Assembly: GCF_002197685.1 (NCBI RefSeq)
Contig: NZ_NBBI01000005.1
Span: 62,001 to 126,000, forward strand
Direction: 5' to 3'
Length of the DNA stretch: 64,000 nt
Origin: Sphingomonas dokdonensis
Lineage (GTDB): Bacteria > Pseudomonadota > Alphaproteobacteria > Sphingomonadales > Sphingomonadaceae
Shown: in pieces, positions 1 to 11,254 of the stretch
How the letters are laid out: the number at the start of each line of letters is the position of its first letter
Position numbering within the stretch: position 1 is the stretch's first letter
The notes under the pieces: model-generated
Seen by the model: the letters and a program-made list of their open reading frames with translations, nothing else
Database searches by the model: none
Told to the model about the DNA's origin: nothing
Made by a program: the position numbers and the translations under genes

Positions 1-2
1 CG

Positions 3-404
3 CAGGTGTCGGACGCGCACGCCGCGCTCTATGCCGGGGGTCAGCCGCTCCACCCCGGCTCGGTCGAGGATTACGCCACCGCCAGCTTCCAGGCCGGCGG
101 CACCAACGTGCGCCTCGCCTGTTCGTGGCGCCTTCACGCCGGGCAGGATGCGGTGATCGCCGCCGACTTCTACGGCACGCAAGGCGGCGCGGCGCTGCGC
201 AACGTTGGCGGCAGCTTCTACGATTTCACCGCCGATCACTTCACCGGCACGCACGCCACCCGCCTGACCCAGGGCGCGGACGATTGGGGCGGCCGCGCCG
301 CCGCCGACTGGGCGGCCCTGCTCGCCCGCAGCTACCGCTATGACGAAGCTGCCGATCATTATGCCCGCTCCGCTCAGGTGCTTGACCGCATCTATGGCCG
401 CTGA
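3..404 (+). CDS. C-terminal part of a Gfo/Idh/MocA-like oxidoreductase (5' end outside window)
   Basis: The frame is open at the left edge, so only the last ~133 residues are visible and the true start lies upstream; the in-frame GTG at position 6 is not the start. The visible part resembles the C-terminal substrate domain of NAD(P)-dependent sugar oxidoreductases of the Gfo/Idh/MocA family: beta-rich segments with a GTQGGAALRNVGGSFYDF stretch, then a helical tail ending near DRIYGR. The Rossmann domain that would prove the family is missing. The stop is only 6 bp before the polysaccharide pyruvyl transferase, suggesting one operon for making or modifying a surface glycan. Family by eye only; substrate unknown. 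Confidence 0.55.
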   Translation, partial: QVSDAHAALYAGGQPLHPGSVEDYATASFQAGGTNVRLACSWRLHAGQDAVIAADFYGTQGGAALRNVGGSFYDFTADHFTGTHATRLTQGADDWGGRAAADWAALLARSYRYDEAADHYARSAQVLDRIYGR

Positions 405-410
405 CCCGCA

Positions 411-1469
411 ATGACTTCACGCAAGGTCGGCGTCCTCACGTTTCATCGTTCGGTCAATTTCGGCTCCTACTGGCAGGCGCGCTGCATGGTGGAGGGGTTG
501 CGCGCACGCGGCCTCGATGCCGAAATCCTCGATCACCGCTCGCGCCGGGTGGAATGGCGGGAGGCGCGCAACGCGTTCCAGCCGACGCTCCCCGTCCGCA
601 CCGATCTGCGCCACTTCGCCGCGCTCGGCCGCAAGACCCGCGCGCTGATCGCCGCCACCGACGCGCTGCCGCTCTCCCCCGCCTTCCCGCTGGAGGATCC
701 GGGGCAGATGCCGCATTACGACACGATCGTGGTCGGCAGCGACGAGGTGTGGAATTTTCGCCACCCTTGGTACGGCGGCGCCTCCGTCTTCTTCGGCGAT
801 CACTGCAACGCCGACCGGCTCGTTTCCTACGCCGCCAGCTTCGGCAACCATGACGCGACCGACGGCATCGACACGCCCTGGCTCGACCGCCTGCGCCGCT
901 TCCACGCGGTATCGGTGCGCGACGAGAACAGCCGCGCGATGCTCGCCCCCGCGATCGATCCGCCGCTCGTCCTCGATCCTTGCCTGCAATTCTCGGACGT
1001 GATTCCGGGCGGCGCGCCGGTCGCCGGCAGCCGCTATGCCGTGATCTACGGCCACAGCTTCCCCGAATGGTACACCGCGCAGCTGCGCCGCTGGGCGGAC
1101 GCCACCGGCACCCGCCTCGTCAGCATCGGCTACCCCAGCCCCATCGCCGACGAGCTGCGCATCGACATCGGCCCCGCCGATTTCTCCGCGCTGATCGCCG
1201 GCGCGCATGCCGTCGCGACCAACTTCTTCCACGGCTGCGTCTTCGCGATCCGCCACGCACGCCCCTTCGCCTGCGCCGCCTCCCCCTATCGCCGCAACAA
1301 GGTGCGGGACCTCACCCGCGCGCTCGGGCTGGAGGATCATCTGGTCGAAGAGGGCACCAGCGACGACGCCTTTGCGCACCTGCTCGCCACGCTGCCGGGC
1401 GACCTCTCCGATCGTCTCGCGACCGAACGCGCCGCCTCCACCCGCTTCCTCGACCATGCCCTCGCCTGA
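411..1469 (+). CDS. Polysaccharide pyruvyl transferase family protein
   Basis: 352 aa, no signal peptide, so probably cytoplasmic. The fold is suggested by the N-terminal TFHRSVNFGSYWQA segment (residues ~10-24) and the family-type VVGSDEVWNF motif (~107-116). These are followed by LVSYAASFG (~138-145), a VSVRDENS segment and VLDPCLQF, all arranged as in CsaB/WcaK-like proteins (PF04230). Such enzymes move pyruvate from PEP to a sugar of an exopolysaccharide or cell-wall glycan, though many members have no proven activity. It overlaps the next gene by 14 bp, so the two are probably translationally coupled. The pairing with an FrhB-like protein is seen in many exopolysaccharide loci. Acceptor sugar cannot be read from sequence. 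Confidence 0.85.
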   Translation: MTSRKVGVLTFHRSVNFGSYWQARCMVEGLRARGLDAEILDHRSRRVEWREARNAFQPTLPVRTDLRHFAALGRKTRALIAATDALPLSPAFPLEDPGQMPHYDTIVVGSDEVWNFRHPWYGGASVFFGDHCNADRLVSYAASFGNHDATDGIDTPWLDRLRRFHAVSVRDENSRAMLAPAIDPPLVLDPCLQFSDVIPGGAPVAGSRYAVIYGHSFPEWYTAQLRRWADATGTRLVSIGYPSPIADELRIDIGPADFSALIAGAHAVATNFFHGCVFAIRHARPFACAASPYRRNKVRDLTRALGLEDHLVEEGTSDDAFAHLLATLPGDLSDRLATERAASTRFLDHALA

Positions 1470-2871
1470 CGCGCTGACCCCGGCCGACATCGCCGCCTCC
1501 GGCCTGTGCATCGGCTGCGGCGGCTGCGCGACCAAGGGCATGGCGTGGGACAGATACGGCCAGCGCAAGCCAAGCGACGCGACGCTGGCCGATTATCGTC
1601 ATGACGGCCCTGTGCCGGAAACCGACGCGCCGCACGCGCTGCCGTCGGATCAGGCCGCCACGACCTTCGCCGCCACCTGCCCCTTCTCACCCACCGCGCG
1701 CAACGAGGACCAGCTCGCCCTCGCCCGCTTCCCGCACGCGCCGCACCACGACGCGCGCCTCGGCCGCTACGAGGCGAACTACGTCGGCCACGCCGAACAG
1801 GCCCCGTTCCGCGAGCGCGGCAGCAGCGGCGGCATGGTCAGCTGGGTCGCCGCGGACCTGCTTGCGTCGGGCAAGATCGACGGCGTCGCGCACGTTATCC
1901 CCGCCACCGGCGACCGCCTGTTCCACTATCGCATCTCGCGCACCGAGGGGGAGATCCTCGAAGGCGCCCGCTCGCGCTACTACCCGGTCGACCTGGCGGA
2001 GGTGCTGGCCGAGATCCGCGCCACCCCCGGCCGCTACGCGATCGTCGGTATCCCCTGCTTCATCAAGGCGGTCAGCCTGCTGCGCGAACAGGACCCGGTC
2101 CTGCGCGAGCGCATCACCCACCTCCTCGGCCTGTTCTGCGGTCACATGAAAAGCGCGCAATTCGTCGACAGCTTCGCCTGGCAGTTGGACGTGCCGCGCC
2201 AGGACGTGCGCGCGGTCGAATACCGCCGCAAGGACCCAGACCGCCCCGCCAACTGGTACACCGCACACCTGACCCTCTCCGACGGCACCGCGCGCTGGCA
2301 GGACTGGTTCCACCTCGCCGACGGCGACTGGGGCGCCGGCTTCTTTCAGAACTCCGCCTGTGATGCCTGCGACGACGTGGTCGCCGAATGCGCCGACGTT
2401 TCGTTCGGCGACGCGTGGGTGGAGCCCTATTCCTCCGACGGCCGCGGCACCAACGTCGTCGTCGTCCGCTCGCCCGAGATCGCCGCCAGCATCGCCGCCG
2501 CGATCGACAACGGCCGCCTCGACCTGAAGGCCGTCGACGCGGACTTCATCGCGAACACGCAGGCCGCCGGCTTCCGCCAGCGCCGCGACGGCCTCGCCTA
2601 CCGCCTCACCTGGCAAAAGCGCCGCGTCACCCCCGTGAAGCGCGTCGCCCCGCGCGCCACCGGCCACCCCCCGCGCCGCCGCGCTATCTACCGCACCCGC
2701 GCCGCCATCGCCTGGTGGAGCCACCGCATGGCCTGGGCCGCGAACCGCTTGCGTTGGCCCGCGCTCTACACCCGCTGGGCCCGCGCCAGCCTCTACATCT
2801 ACCAGGCGCTGGCCTACAAACGCGGCCGCCTCGGCCGCTGGCTCGCCCGCCTCGATGGTGTGGAGGGCTAA
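1456..2871 (+). CDS. Coenzyme F420 hydrogenase/dehydrogenase beta-subunit-like (FrhB family) iron-sulfur protein
   Basis: I start at the ATG at 1456, inside the end of the pyruvyl transferase gene, which gives 471 aa; an earlier in-frame start at 1207 would lie deep in that gene. Near the N-terminus is LCIGCGGCATKG with cysteines 18, 21 and 24, a ferredoxin-like cluster ligand set. Further on are GSSGGMVSW, a GIPCFIKA segment, GLFCGHMKS, and a C-DACDD cysteine pair before VSFGDAW. These are the marks of the FrhB N- and C-terminal domains. Sphingomonads do not use F420, so the name describes fold, not cofactor. Homologues beside pyruvyl transferases are presumed to act in glycan synthesis. The extreme C-terminus is Arg-rich. 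It ends overlapping the convergent GT61 gene by 4 bp. Confidence 0.8.
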   Translation: MPSPDALTPADIAASGLCIGCGGCATKGMAWDRYGQRKPSDATLADYRHDGPVPETDAPHALPSDQAATTFAATCPFSPTARNEDQLALARFPHAPHHDARLGRYEANYVGHAEQAPFRERGSSGGMVSWVAADLLASGKIDGVAHVIPATGDRLFHYRISRTEGEILEGARSRYYPVDLAEVLAEIRATPGRYAIVGIPCFIKAVSLLREQDPVLRERITHLLGLFCGHMKSAQFVDSFAWQLDVPRQDVRAVEYRRKDPDRPANWYTAHLTLSDGTARWQDWFHLADGDWGAGFFQNSACDACDDVVAECADVSFGDAWVEPYSSDGRGTNVVVVRSPEIAASIAAAIDNGRLDLKAVDADFIANTQAAGFRQRRDGLAYRLTWQKRRVTPVKRVAPRATGHPPRRRAIYRTRAAIAWWSHRMAWAANRLRWPALYTRWARASLYIYQALAYKRGRLGRWLARLDGVEG

Positions 2872-4058
2872 GCCGCCGCCTGGCTTCGCGGCACCGCCCC
2901 GATCCGCGCGCCAGCCTGAACCGTCGCGGTGAACACGTCTTCCAGCCGCTCGACCAACTCCAGTTGCCGTGGCAACAGCTCGGGCTGCACCCGCCGCGTC
3001 AGGGCGGTGGCGCGGTCGGTATAGAGCTTCAGGTCCGCATGCGCCGCCGTGAGATAGTCAAGCGCCGGCACCCGCGCGATGCGCGCCACGCCCACCTCGT
3101 CGAGAAACGCCGACAGGTCATGCAAGGCCATCGCCGACACACCGCGATCGGCGCGTGGATCGCCGCGTCCGTTGAACACGGCCGTGCCCAAGAACGGATT
3201 GCCGGTGAAATGGTCGAACCGTTCTGATCGTGGCGCCAGCACACGATCGAACGTGGTTGCCGCCTTCGGTCGCCGGTTCATCAGAACCGTGTGGCGCAAC
3301 GTGTCGCGGCCGAACAATTCCACGCCGTGACACGCCGACCCTTCGGCAAACAGCAGCACCTCGGCGGCGCGGTACATGGCGAATTGACGCAGCAGCGGCA
3401 GCTTCTCGCTGTGCATGATATGAAAGCCCGCCTCGGACAGCATGGCTTCCAGCACCTTCTCGCCCAGCAGCCCGGATTTGTCTTCCAGTCCTCCGCGCGA
3501 AACATACACCTTTTTCGGGAAGTCACCGTTCAGCGGCCGGGTGCCCGGCCCACGCCGGGTCAGCAGATCAAGGTACCAGTCCTTGGGCGCGCTTCCCAAT
3601 TCGGTGCCCGCCTCGACGATCAGCAATTCCTCGACGATCGCATCCTCCGCGATCACCGTGCAATTGTCCTCATTCACCCCCAGCAGGCGCAGCATCGCCT
3701 GCGCAGCGGGCGCCAATGCCCCAAAGCGCGTCGGGCTGCCGCGTTGTTGAAGGATCAGCCATTGCGGCCGCTTTGCCACCTCGCGCGTCGGCAGGATGCG
3801 GTGGATCATTTCCGACATGATGTGGCCGAAATGGCCGAACGATCGCCCGAGATAGGCATAGGAGCCCGCCAGTGTGACGGGATCGCGTAGCGCAGGCGCG
3901 AAATGATCCACTACCTGCCCAGCGCGATTGTGCCGCAGCTTCAGGCTGTCGGCGTCGTCGCCCAGCACCGGCCCACCATGAAACACGCCGCCCGGTCGCT
4001 CGGCGGCCTGCACGTGCGCCCAGCGGATCGTGCGCGAAACAGGACCGCCAGCCGTCAC
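2868..4058 (-). CDS. Glycosyltransferase family 61 (DUF563) protein
   Basis: 396 aa. Key features are FGHFGHIMSE (~74-83), where a His-rich turn opens the catalytic fold, PKKVYVSRGG (~181-190), and FAEGSACHGVELF (~237-249), the usual signature block of DUF563/GT61 proteins used in capsule and O-antigen loci. There is no signal peptide or membrane helix. It is convergent with the FrhB-like gene and shares its last 4 bp. It probably transfers a sugar onto a surface polysaccharide; donor and acceptor are not predictable. The start used is the first ATG. A later start near residue 25 is possible, since the first residues are not family-like. Confidence 0.75.
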   Translation of the reverse strand: MTAGGPVSRTIRWAHVQAAERPGGVFHGGPVLGDDADSLKLRHNRAGQVVDHFAPALRDPVTLAGSYAYLGRSFGHFGHIMSEMIHRILPTREVAKRPQWLILQQRGSPTRFGALAPAAQAMLRLLGVNEDNCTVIAEDAIVEELLIVEAGTELGSAPKDWYLDLLTRRGPGTRPLNGDFPKKVYVSRGGLEDKSGLLGEKVLEAMLSEAGFHIMHSEKLPLLRQFAMYRAAEVLLFAEGSACHGVELFGRDTLRHTVLMNRRPKAATTFDRVLAPRSERFDHFTGNPFLGTAVFNGRGDPRADRGVSAMALHDLSAFLDEVGVARIARVPALDYLTAAHADLKLYTDRATALTRRVQPELLPRQLELVERLEDVFTATVQAGARIGAVPRSQAAA

Positions 4059-4289
4059 CGTTCCTCCCCTCTCGCCGCAGCAGGCGACGCAATGTCAGGC
4101 GCTAAAGCCGATCCCGCCGCTCCGCAAGCTGGCGCCATCCGCATAGCCCACGGCTATGCCCGCCCTACAAGGTAAGCGAGCCCCCCACTCCCATGCCGCT
4201 TGACGCACACATGCTGCCTGTCACGGTAGCCGCAGCTGTTCGTGTTCGCGCCCACCGCGCCGCGCGGCCACCTATCAGGAAAGGAACCT

Positions 4290-5612
4290 ATGCCCCGCCT
4301 CACCCTTCGTGCCGCCAGCCTTGCCCTGATGCTCGTGTCCACCGCGCCGCTTGCCGTTGCCGCCCAAACCGCCGCCAGCACCGCGCCCGCCGCTGCCAAC
4401 CCCGCCGCCACCGCCACGATCAAGCGCATCACCACCGCGCCCGCTTATGCCAAGGCCGTCGCTGCGCTCGATGCCGGGCACGATCGCTGGGTGCAGACCA
4501 TCATCACGCTGACCGAGATCCCATCCCCCCCGTTCAAGGAAGCCGCCCGCGCCAGCGCCTACCGCGATCTGTTCGCCGCCGCCGGGCTTTCCGATGTCGA
4601 AATCGACGAAGAGGGCAACGTCCTCGGCCTGCGCAAGGGGACGGGAAAGTCCAAGGGCCTGGTGGTCGTCTCCGCGCACATGGACACGGTGTTCCCGGAA
4701 GGCACGCCGGTGAAGGTCCGCCGCGAGGGCGACAAGCTCTTCGCCCCCGGCGTTGGTGACGACACCGCCGGCCTCGCCACGCAGCTGTCGCTGATCGAGG
4801 CGATGAACGCCGCCAACATCCGCACCGATACCGACATTCTCTTCGTCGGCACGGTGGGCGAGGAAGGACTGGGCGATCTGCGCGGCGTCCGCCACCTGTT
4901 CACCAAGGGCAAGTACAAGGATCGCGCCACCGCCTTCTTCTCGCTCGACGGCGGCGGCACCGACGGCATCGTCGTCGGTGGCGCGGGGTCGAAGCGGTAT
5001 CGCGTCACCTTCACCGGCCCGGGCGGCCACAGCTACGGCGCGTTCGGCATCGTCAATCCGATGGCCGCACTGTCGCAGGCGGTGGTCGATCTCTACAAGG
5101 TCACGGTGCCCGCCGATCCCAAGACGACCTTCAGCGCCAGCGTGGTCGGCGGCGGCACCTCCGTAAACGCCATCCCGCGCGAGGTGTGGATGGAGGTCGA
5201 CATGCGCTCCGAAAGCCCCGAGGCGCTCGCCACGCTGGAAAAGAACCTGCTCGCGATCCTGCAACGCGCCGCCGCCGCGGAGAATGCCGCGCGCTCGACG
5301 AGAGACGGCAAGATCACCGTAGATCCCAAGGTGATCGGCGACCGCCCTGCCGGCCAGACGCCGCGCGATGCCGCGATCATCCAATATGCCACCGCCGCTT
5401 ATGCCAACGAAGGGCTGCCGATCGAGTTGGGCTCGGCCTCGACCGACGCCAACATCCCGATCAGCCTCGGCATTCCCGCCATCACCATCTCGCGCGTCGC
5501 CGATGGTGGCCGCGGCCACTCGCTCGACGAATGGATCTCGGTCGAGAAGCCCGGCAACCTCAAGGTGAAGCGCCTCGCGCTTGCCACAATCCTCGCGACG
5601 GCGGGCATGTAA
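4290..5612 (+). CDS. Secreted M20-family metallopeptidase
   Basis: Starting at ATG 4290, which has AGGAAAGG about 6 nt upstream, gives 440 aa. A signal peptide is plain: MPRLTLRAASLALMLVST then an Ala-rich cleavage region near AVAAQT. The M20 zinc ligands and catalytic residues can be followed: AHMDTV (His130, Asp132), GVGDDTAG (Asp157), GEEGLGD (Glu191/Glu192), LDGGGTDG (Asp220), a GGHSYG dimerisation-domain His (~247), and a final GRGHSLDEW His. The order fits carboxypeptidase/PepT-like M20 enzymes. Likely a periplasmic peptidase or amidohydrolase; substrate unknown. An inverted repeat follows the stop. Confidence 0.85.
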   Translation: MPRLTLRAASLALMLVSTAPLAVAAQTAASTAPAAANPAATATIKRITTAPAYAKAVAALDAGHDRWVQTIITLTEIPSPPFKEAARASAYRDLFAAAGLSDVEIDEEGNVLGLRKGTGKSKGLVVVSAHMDTVFPEGTPVKVRREGDKLFAPGVGDDTAGLATQLSLIEAMNAANIRTDTDILFVGTVGEEGLGDLRGVRHLFTKGKYKDRATAFFSLDGGGTDGIVVGGAGSKRYRVTFTGPGGHSYGAFGIVNPMAALSQAVVDLYKVTVPADPKTTFSASVVGGGTSVNAIPREVWMEVDMRSESPEALATLEKNLLAILQRAAAAENAARSTRDGKITVDPKVIGDRPAGQTPRDAAIIQYATAAYANEGLPIELGSASTDANIPISLGIPAITISRVADGGRGHSLDEWISVEKPGNLKVKRLALATILATAGM

Positions 5613-5619
5613 CGCGAAC

Positions 5620-5649
5620 GGGGGCGGCAGCGATGTCGCTGCCGCCCCC
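5620..5649. terminator. Perfect inverted repeat between convergent genes
   Basis: A GC-only arm GGGGGCGGCAGCGA pairs exactly with TCGCTGCCGCCCCC two bases later, so the hairpin probably has a 12-bp stem and a small loop. It lies 7 bp after the M20 peptidase stop and just before the end of the convergent small gene. There is no T-run on either side, so it is not a textbook intrinsic terminator. It may still stop or protect transcripts from both directions. Confidence 0.5.
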
Positions 5650-5655
5650 GGCTGT

Positions 5656-5784
5656 TCAGCTGTTCAGCGTTACCATCTCGACCGGCTTGGGCTTGGTCGA
5701 GGGGTTGGAGGCATTCGCCTTGGGCGGCTTTTCCGCCTTCGGCTTGCGCACTTCCTTGTTCGATTTTCTCTGGCTCTTGGCCAT
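5656..5784 (-). CDS. Small Lys/Pro-rich basic protein (42 aa)
   Basis: A 42-aa frame starting MAKSQRKSNKEVRKPKAEKP with GGAG about 9 nt before the ATG. Eleven of 42 residues are Lys or Arg, with several prolines, no hydrophobic segment and no cysteine, so it is probably disordered and may bind nucleic acid or another acidic partner. Short Lys-rich proteins beginning this way are, as far as I recall, frequent in sphingomonads and unnamed. The longer frame running through this region in the same phase has no ribosome site and is not used. Function unknown. Confidence 0.65.
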   Translation of the reverse strand: MAKSQRKSNKEVRKPKAEKPPKANASNPSTKPKPVEMVTLNS

Positions 5785-5810
5785 CGCGCCTTCTCCTGAC
5801 CGAGTAATGA

Positions 5811-6065
5811 CTATCCGCGCATCAAGCGTGAAGGCGTTCGTTTCACCGCGCTCGTGATCACCTTGCGCCCGTATACTTTGGCGATGATCTGGGTGTCGGT
5901 GATGTTGTTCATCACCACGCGGGTACCGCCCGAATGCAGCGTCTCGATCGCGCTGATCGGCACGTTGCGCTTCGCACAGGTGGCGATGACATCGTTCTCG
6001 TCGGCGGCGATGTTGATGGCCCTGGACAGGGGCACGGACTGGGCGTTGGGCTGCGGCGTGGACAT
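5811..6065 (-). CDS. Hypothetical protein, 84 aa
   Basis: Chosen start is the ATG at 6065, because CCGGAG lies 6 nt before it; the ATG at 6071 directly abuts that site and longer starts have none. The product begins MSTPQPNAQSVPLSRAI and contains a compact segment with DVIATCAKR and THSGGTRVVMNN-like beta strands, ending in a basic tail (VKRTPSRLMRG). I do not recognise a named family. It lies 26 bp upstream of the Lys-rich small gene on the same strand and may be co-transcribed with it. Confidence 0.55.
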   Translation of the reverse strand: MSTPQPNAQSVPLSRAINIAADENDVIATCAKRNVPISAIETLHSGGTRVVMNNITDTQIIAKVYGRKVITSAVKRTPSRLMRG

Positions 6066-6172
6066 GGGCATCTCCGGGTCGGCGCGCGCCCGGGGGCCGC
6101 ACGCTGCGTCATTGGCAGGAACAGGCGCCAAACCGGCGAGCATCATGCAGGTGCCCGCCGGTTCGGTTGGTT

Positions 6173-6379
6173 TCAGGCAGCCTGAAGATTGATAGCCGAC
6201 GTCTTGCCGCGCCGATCGGTTTCCAGCTCGTACGACACGCGCTGGTCCTTATCGAGCGTCTGCATGCCAGCCCGCTCCACCGCAGAGATATGGACAAACG
6301 CGTCCGCGCCGCCCGTTTCCGGTGCAATGAAGCCGAAGCCCTTGTCAGGGTTAAAGAATTTGACGGTTCCGGTGATCAT
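6173..6379 (-). CDS. cspA: Cold-shock protein (CspA family)
   Basis: 68 aa, a single cold-shock domain: MITGTVKFFNPDKGFGFI carries the RNP1-type KGFGFI motif, and DAFVHIS is RNP2. The length matches the 66-70 aa norm. The start at 6379 has AGGAAC 7 nt upstream; the longer frame upstream lacks family sequence. It is an RNA and single-stranded DNA binding chaperone in the cytoplasm. A good sigma-70 promoter sits ~135 bp upstream, so the mRNA would have a long 5' leader, as cold-inducible csp genes often do. Which csp paralogue it is cannot be told. Confidence 0.92.
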   Translation of the reverse strand: MITGTVKFFNPDKGFGFIAPETGGADAFVHISAVERAGMQTLDKDQRVSYELETDRRGKTSAINLQAA

Positions 6380-6513
6380 GGTGAGTTCCTCGTCCCATGG
6401 GTGACGGGCATACGCCAAGAAACGGCGCATCCCGGCTTCTTCTCGACTAGAAAGGGACAGGAAGTCGCCCTGGAGCGAACAAAATATCCGTCGCACGCGA
6501 CGTCAGCCCCAGC

Positions 6514-6542
6514 AATATAGGCGCGGCAATCGGTAATTGTAA
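6514..6542 (-). promoter_or_regulatory. Sigma-70 promoter for the cold-shock gene
   Basis: Read on the minus strand: TTACAA (6542-6537), a 17-nt spacer, then TATATT (6519-6514). The spacing is ideal and the -10 is one base from consensus. Transcription would start near 6507, giving a leader of ~128 nt before the csp ATG, in keeping with the long regulated leaders of cold-shock genes. The surrounding ~150 bp is clearly more AT-rich than the genome around it. Confidence 0.6.
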
Positions 6543-6867
6543 GAGCTAGTGAATTTAAGTTTTTCAGCCGCGTGTACGACCCTGTATTTACCGAAACATC
6601 ATTAATTTCGGCCTCCTCGGCAAAACTATTGCACCGTTATCCGCGAAAAAATACTCCGCTTTATTTTTCCGGTGTCCAACGCGAGGCGCGGGTTGAGGCA
6701 GAGCGGGCGCGACGCGCCGCGTGGCATTACCGCTCTTCCGCCGCAGGAGAACTTTTGCGCAAACCCGTTCGGCGTGCCCGTCTTGGCGGACCCACTCGCA
6801 ACGCCGCCGCCCGCTTCCTACATCTCCGGTCTATCCTCCCGACCGGAACGGAAGTAGAACTAAACGC
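6543..6867. other. AT-rich intergenic region upstream of uvrA
   Basis: No convincing gene. The first ~130 bp is AT-rich for this genome and may hold the uvrA promoter; one possible pair is TTGCAC followed 17 nt later by TACTCC, but the -10 is poor. Short frames here lack ribosome sites and codon bias. I saw no LexA-box-like palindrome that I could defend. Confidence 0.4.
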
Positions 6868-9783
<2,916 letters not shown>

Positions 9784-9845
9784 GGCTCGCGTTTTCTCAC
9801 CGCGGCGTTTAGGAGTGGCTACCAGGCGGTGAGCGGGAGGTTCCA

Positions 9846-10778
9846 TTGGCGAAGCGGGTCAGCGTTATCAACTTCAAGGGCGGCGTCGGCAAGACTACTT
9901 TCTCGTTCGAATTAGCGGCCGGCCTAGCTCGATATCACAAGCCTGCGCGGGTTCTAGCTGTTGATATGGATCACCAGAGTAGTCTGTCCATTCTGTGTTT
10001 GAAGGCCAACGGATGGGACCGTGTCGTTCAAACCCGGAATGTTGTAGACAAAGTATTTCGCTCCTTTGTATCGGAAGGCGCGACGCTTCCAGGTCGGGAG
10101 ATAATTTATCAGGCGAGCTTGGCTGGCAGTCATTACCAAAATCTACATGTCGTGCCTGCAAGCTTACAACTGGATGACATTGAGATTGAATTAACAGCAA
10201 CACATCGTGGAAATGCCATTCAATCTGAATGGAACAAGCGCACCCTCATGTGCCGTTGGCTAGAGGAAAATAGAATCGACGAGGACTACGATTACATAAT
10301 CTTCGACTGCCCGCCAGCAACCAAGATTGTTTCTCAGAATGCAATTGCCGCCAGCCACGGATACATAATTCCGGTGGTCCCGGAAGCCGTTATGGAACGT
10401 GGCGCGCCGCACTTGGCACAAATGGTAAGGACCGGTATCGACGCTAAGATGAATGCGATAGCGTCATTTGGTGACGCCAGAAGCATGTTCGTTGCCGAAA
10501 CGAAGCTTGCTGGAGTTGTAGTTACGAGAATACAATCGTCGGGCGGCTTTTCTGGCTATACTGATGATCATACACAGCATCTAAACTCTCTGCAGAGACG
10601 CTGGGGCGCCGATCTGCTTGAGCCGTACATACCTAATGGCACGGGTGTTTCACAAACTTTGTCCGCCGGCGTTCCGGTTTATGACTGGGCCGGAACTCAG
10701 AATATCGGGAACAGGGGCATTCACACCGCCTACCGCGATCTTACAGAGGCCGTGAAGGCCAGGATTGATGCGCTATGA
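9846..10778 (+). CDS. ParA/MinD-like deviant Walker ATPase
   Basis: 310 aa from a TTG start with GGGAGG 6 nt upstream. The deviant Walker A box KGGVGKTT (11-18) has the signature Lys11, followed by VDMDHQSS (Asp40/Asp42, A' motif) and IIFDCPPA (Walker B, Asp154). This is the MinD/ParA fold used to position plasmids, chromosomes or protein cargoes. Codon use and GC are clearly lower than in neighbouring genes, pointing to transfer. It overlaps the next gene by 4 bp (ATGA). No ParB, centromere repeats or replication gene is nearby, so a partition role is unproven; chromosomal ParA orphans can also position other complexes or act in mobile elements. Confidence 0.85.
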   Translation: MAKRVSVINFKGGVGKTTFSFELAAGLARYHKPARVLAVDMDHQSSLSILCLKANGWDRVVQTRNVVDKVFRSFVSEGATLPGREIIYQASLAGSHYQNLHVVPASLQLDDIEIELTATHRGNAIQSEWNKRTLMCRWLEENRIDEDYDYIIFDCPPATKIVSQNAIAASHGYIIPVVPEAVMERGAPHLAQMVRTGIDAKMNAIASFGDARSMFVAETKLAGVVVTRIQSSGGFSGYTDDHTQHLNSLQRRWGADLLEPYIPNGTGVSQTLSAGVPVYDWAGTQNIGNRGIHTAYRDLTEAVKARIDAL

Positions 10779-11251
10779 ACGAAGAGCTAAACCTCAGTGA
10801 GAAGTCGCAGGACTCAGTTGTTACAGCGAGCGACTTATCTCGCATTGTTCGTCGACTCTCCCATCTATATTCGACCGGACACCTAGGTAATGACAATACC
10901 GCAGATGCGTTTGCTCATCTGGCTGACTTCCTGAACAAACTTGGCTCTACACCGGTTTCTAGTTTGCATCGGCAGACTTATGGGAAGAAGAGAAGGACGC
11001 CTGCTGTAAAGATAGAGAGCTACAGCAAGGTTTCTTTAGATGAAGTTGAGGCAATCGTGTCGAACGACAGGACAACAAAGTCGACCTTGATAGCGCTTGC
11101 CCGAGCAAGGTTTGGGGTCCCTGAGTCTCGATTGAGACGTCTCCCTGCGGCCGACGTTGTGGACGCCGTCAGAGCCGCTGCCGCGCACGAACAGTCGCTG
11201 AATGTGATATCGAACAATGCAGAAGAAAGTGGCAAAGTTAGGCGGTCCTAA
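10775..11251 (+). CDS. Unknown 158-aa partner of the ParA-like ATPase
   Basis: The start codon overlaps the stop of the ATPase gene (ATGA), so the two are translated together. The product is mostly helical to the eye: an N-terminal part with SDLSRIVRRLSHLYSTGHL, a basic linker (YGKKRRTPAVKIES), and a C-terminal SLDEVEAIV...FGVPESRLRRLP...DAVRAAAAHEQ segment resembling a small helical domain. No signal peptide, membrane helix or recognised DNA-binding motif. Base composition matches the ATPase rather than the chromosome, so they were probably acquired together. By position it could be an adaptor or ATPase-activating partner; that is inference only. Confidence 0.65.
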   Translation: MNEELNLSEKSQDSVVTASDLSRIVRRLSHLYSTGHLGNDNTADAFAHLADFLNKLGSTPVSSLHRQTYGKKRRTPAVKIESYSKVSLDEVEAIVSNDRTTKSTLIALARARFGVPESRLRRLPAADVVDAVRAAAAHEQSLNVISNNAEESGKVRRS

Positions 11252-11254
11252 CCG

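Noticed and set aside
1456..2871. F420-dependent hydrogenase activity
   Set aside because: The name is only a family label; there are no other F420 or hydrogenase genes in the window.
9846..10778. Plasmid partition locus or replication origin around the ParA-like gene
   Set aside because: No ParB, no iterons or parS repeats and no replication initiator are next to it.
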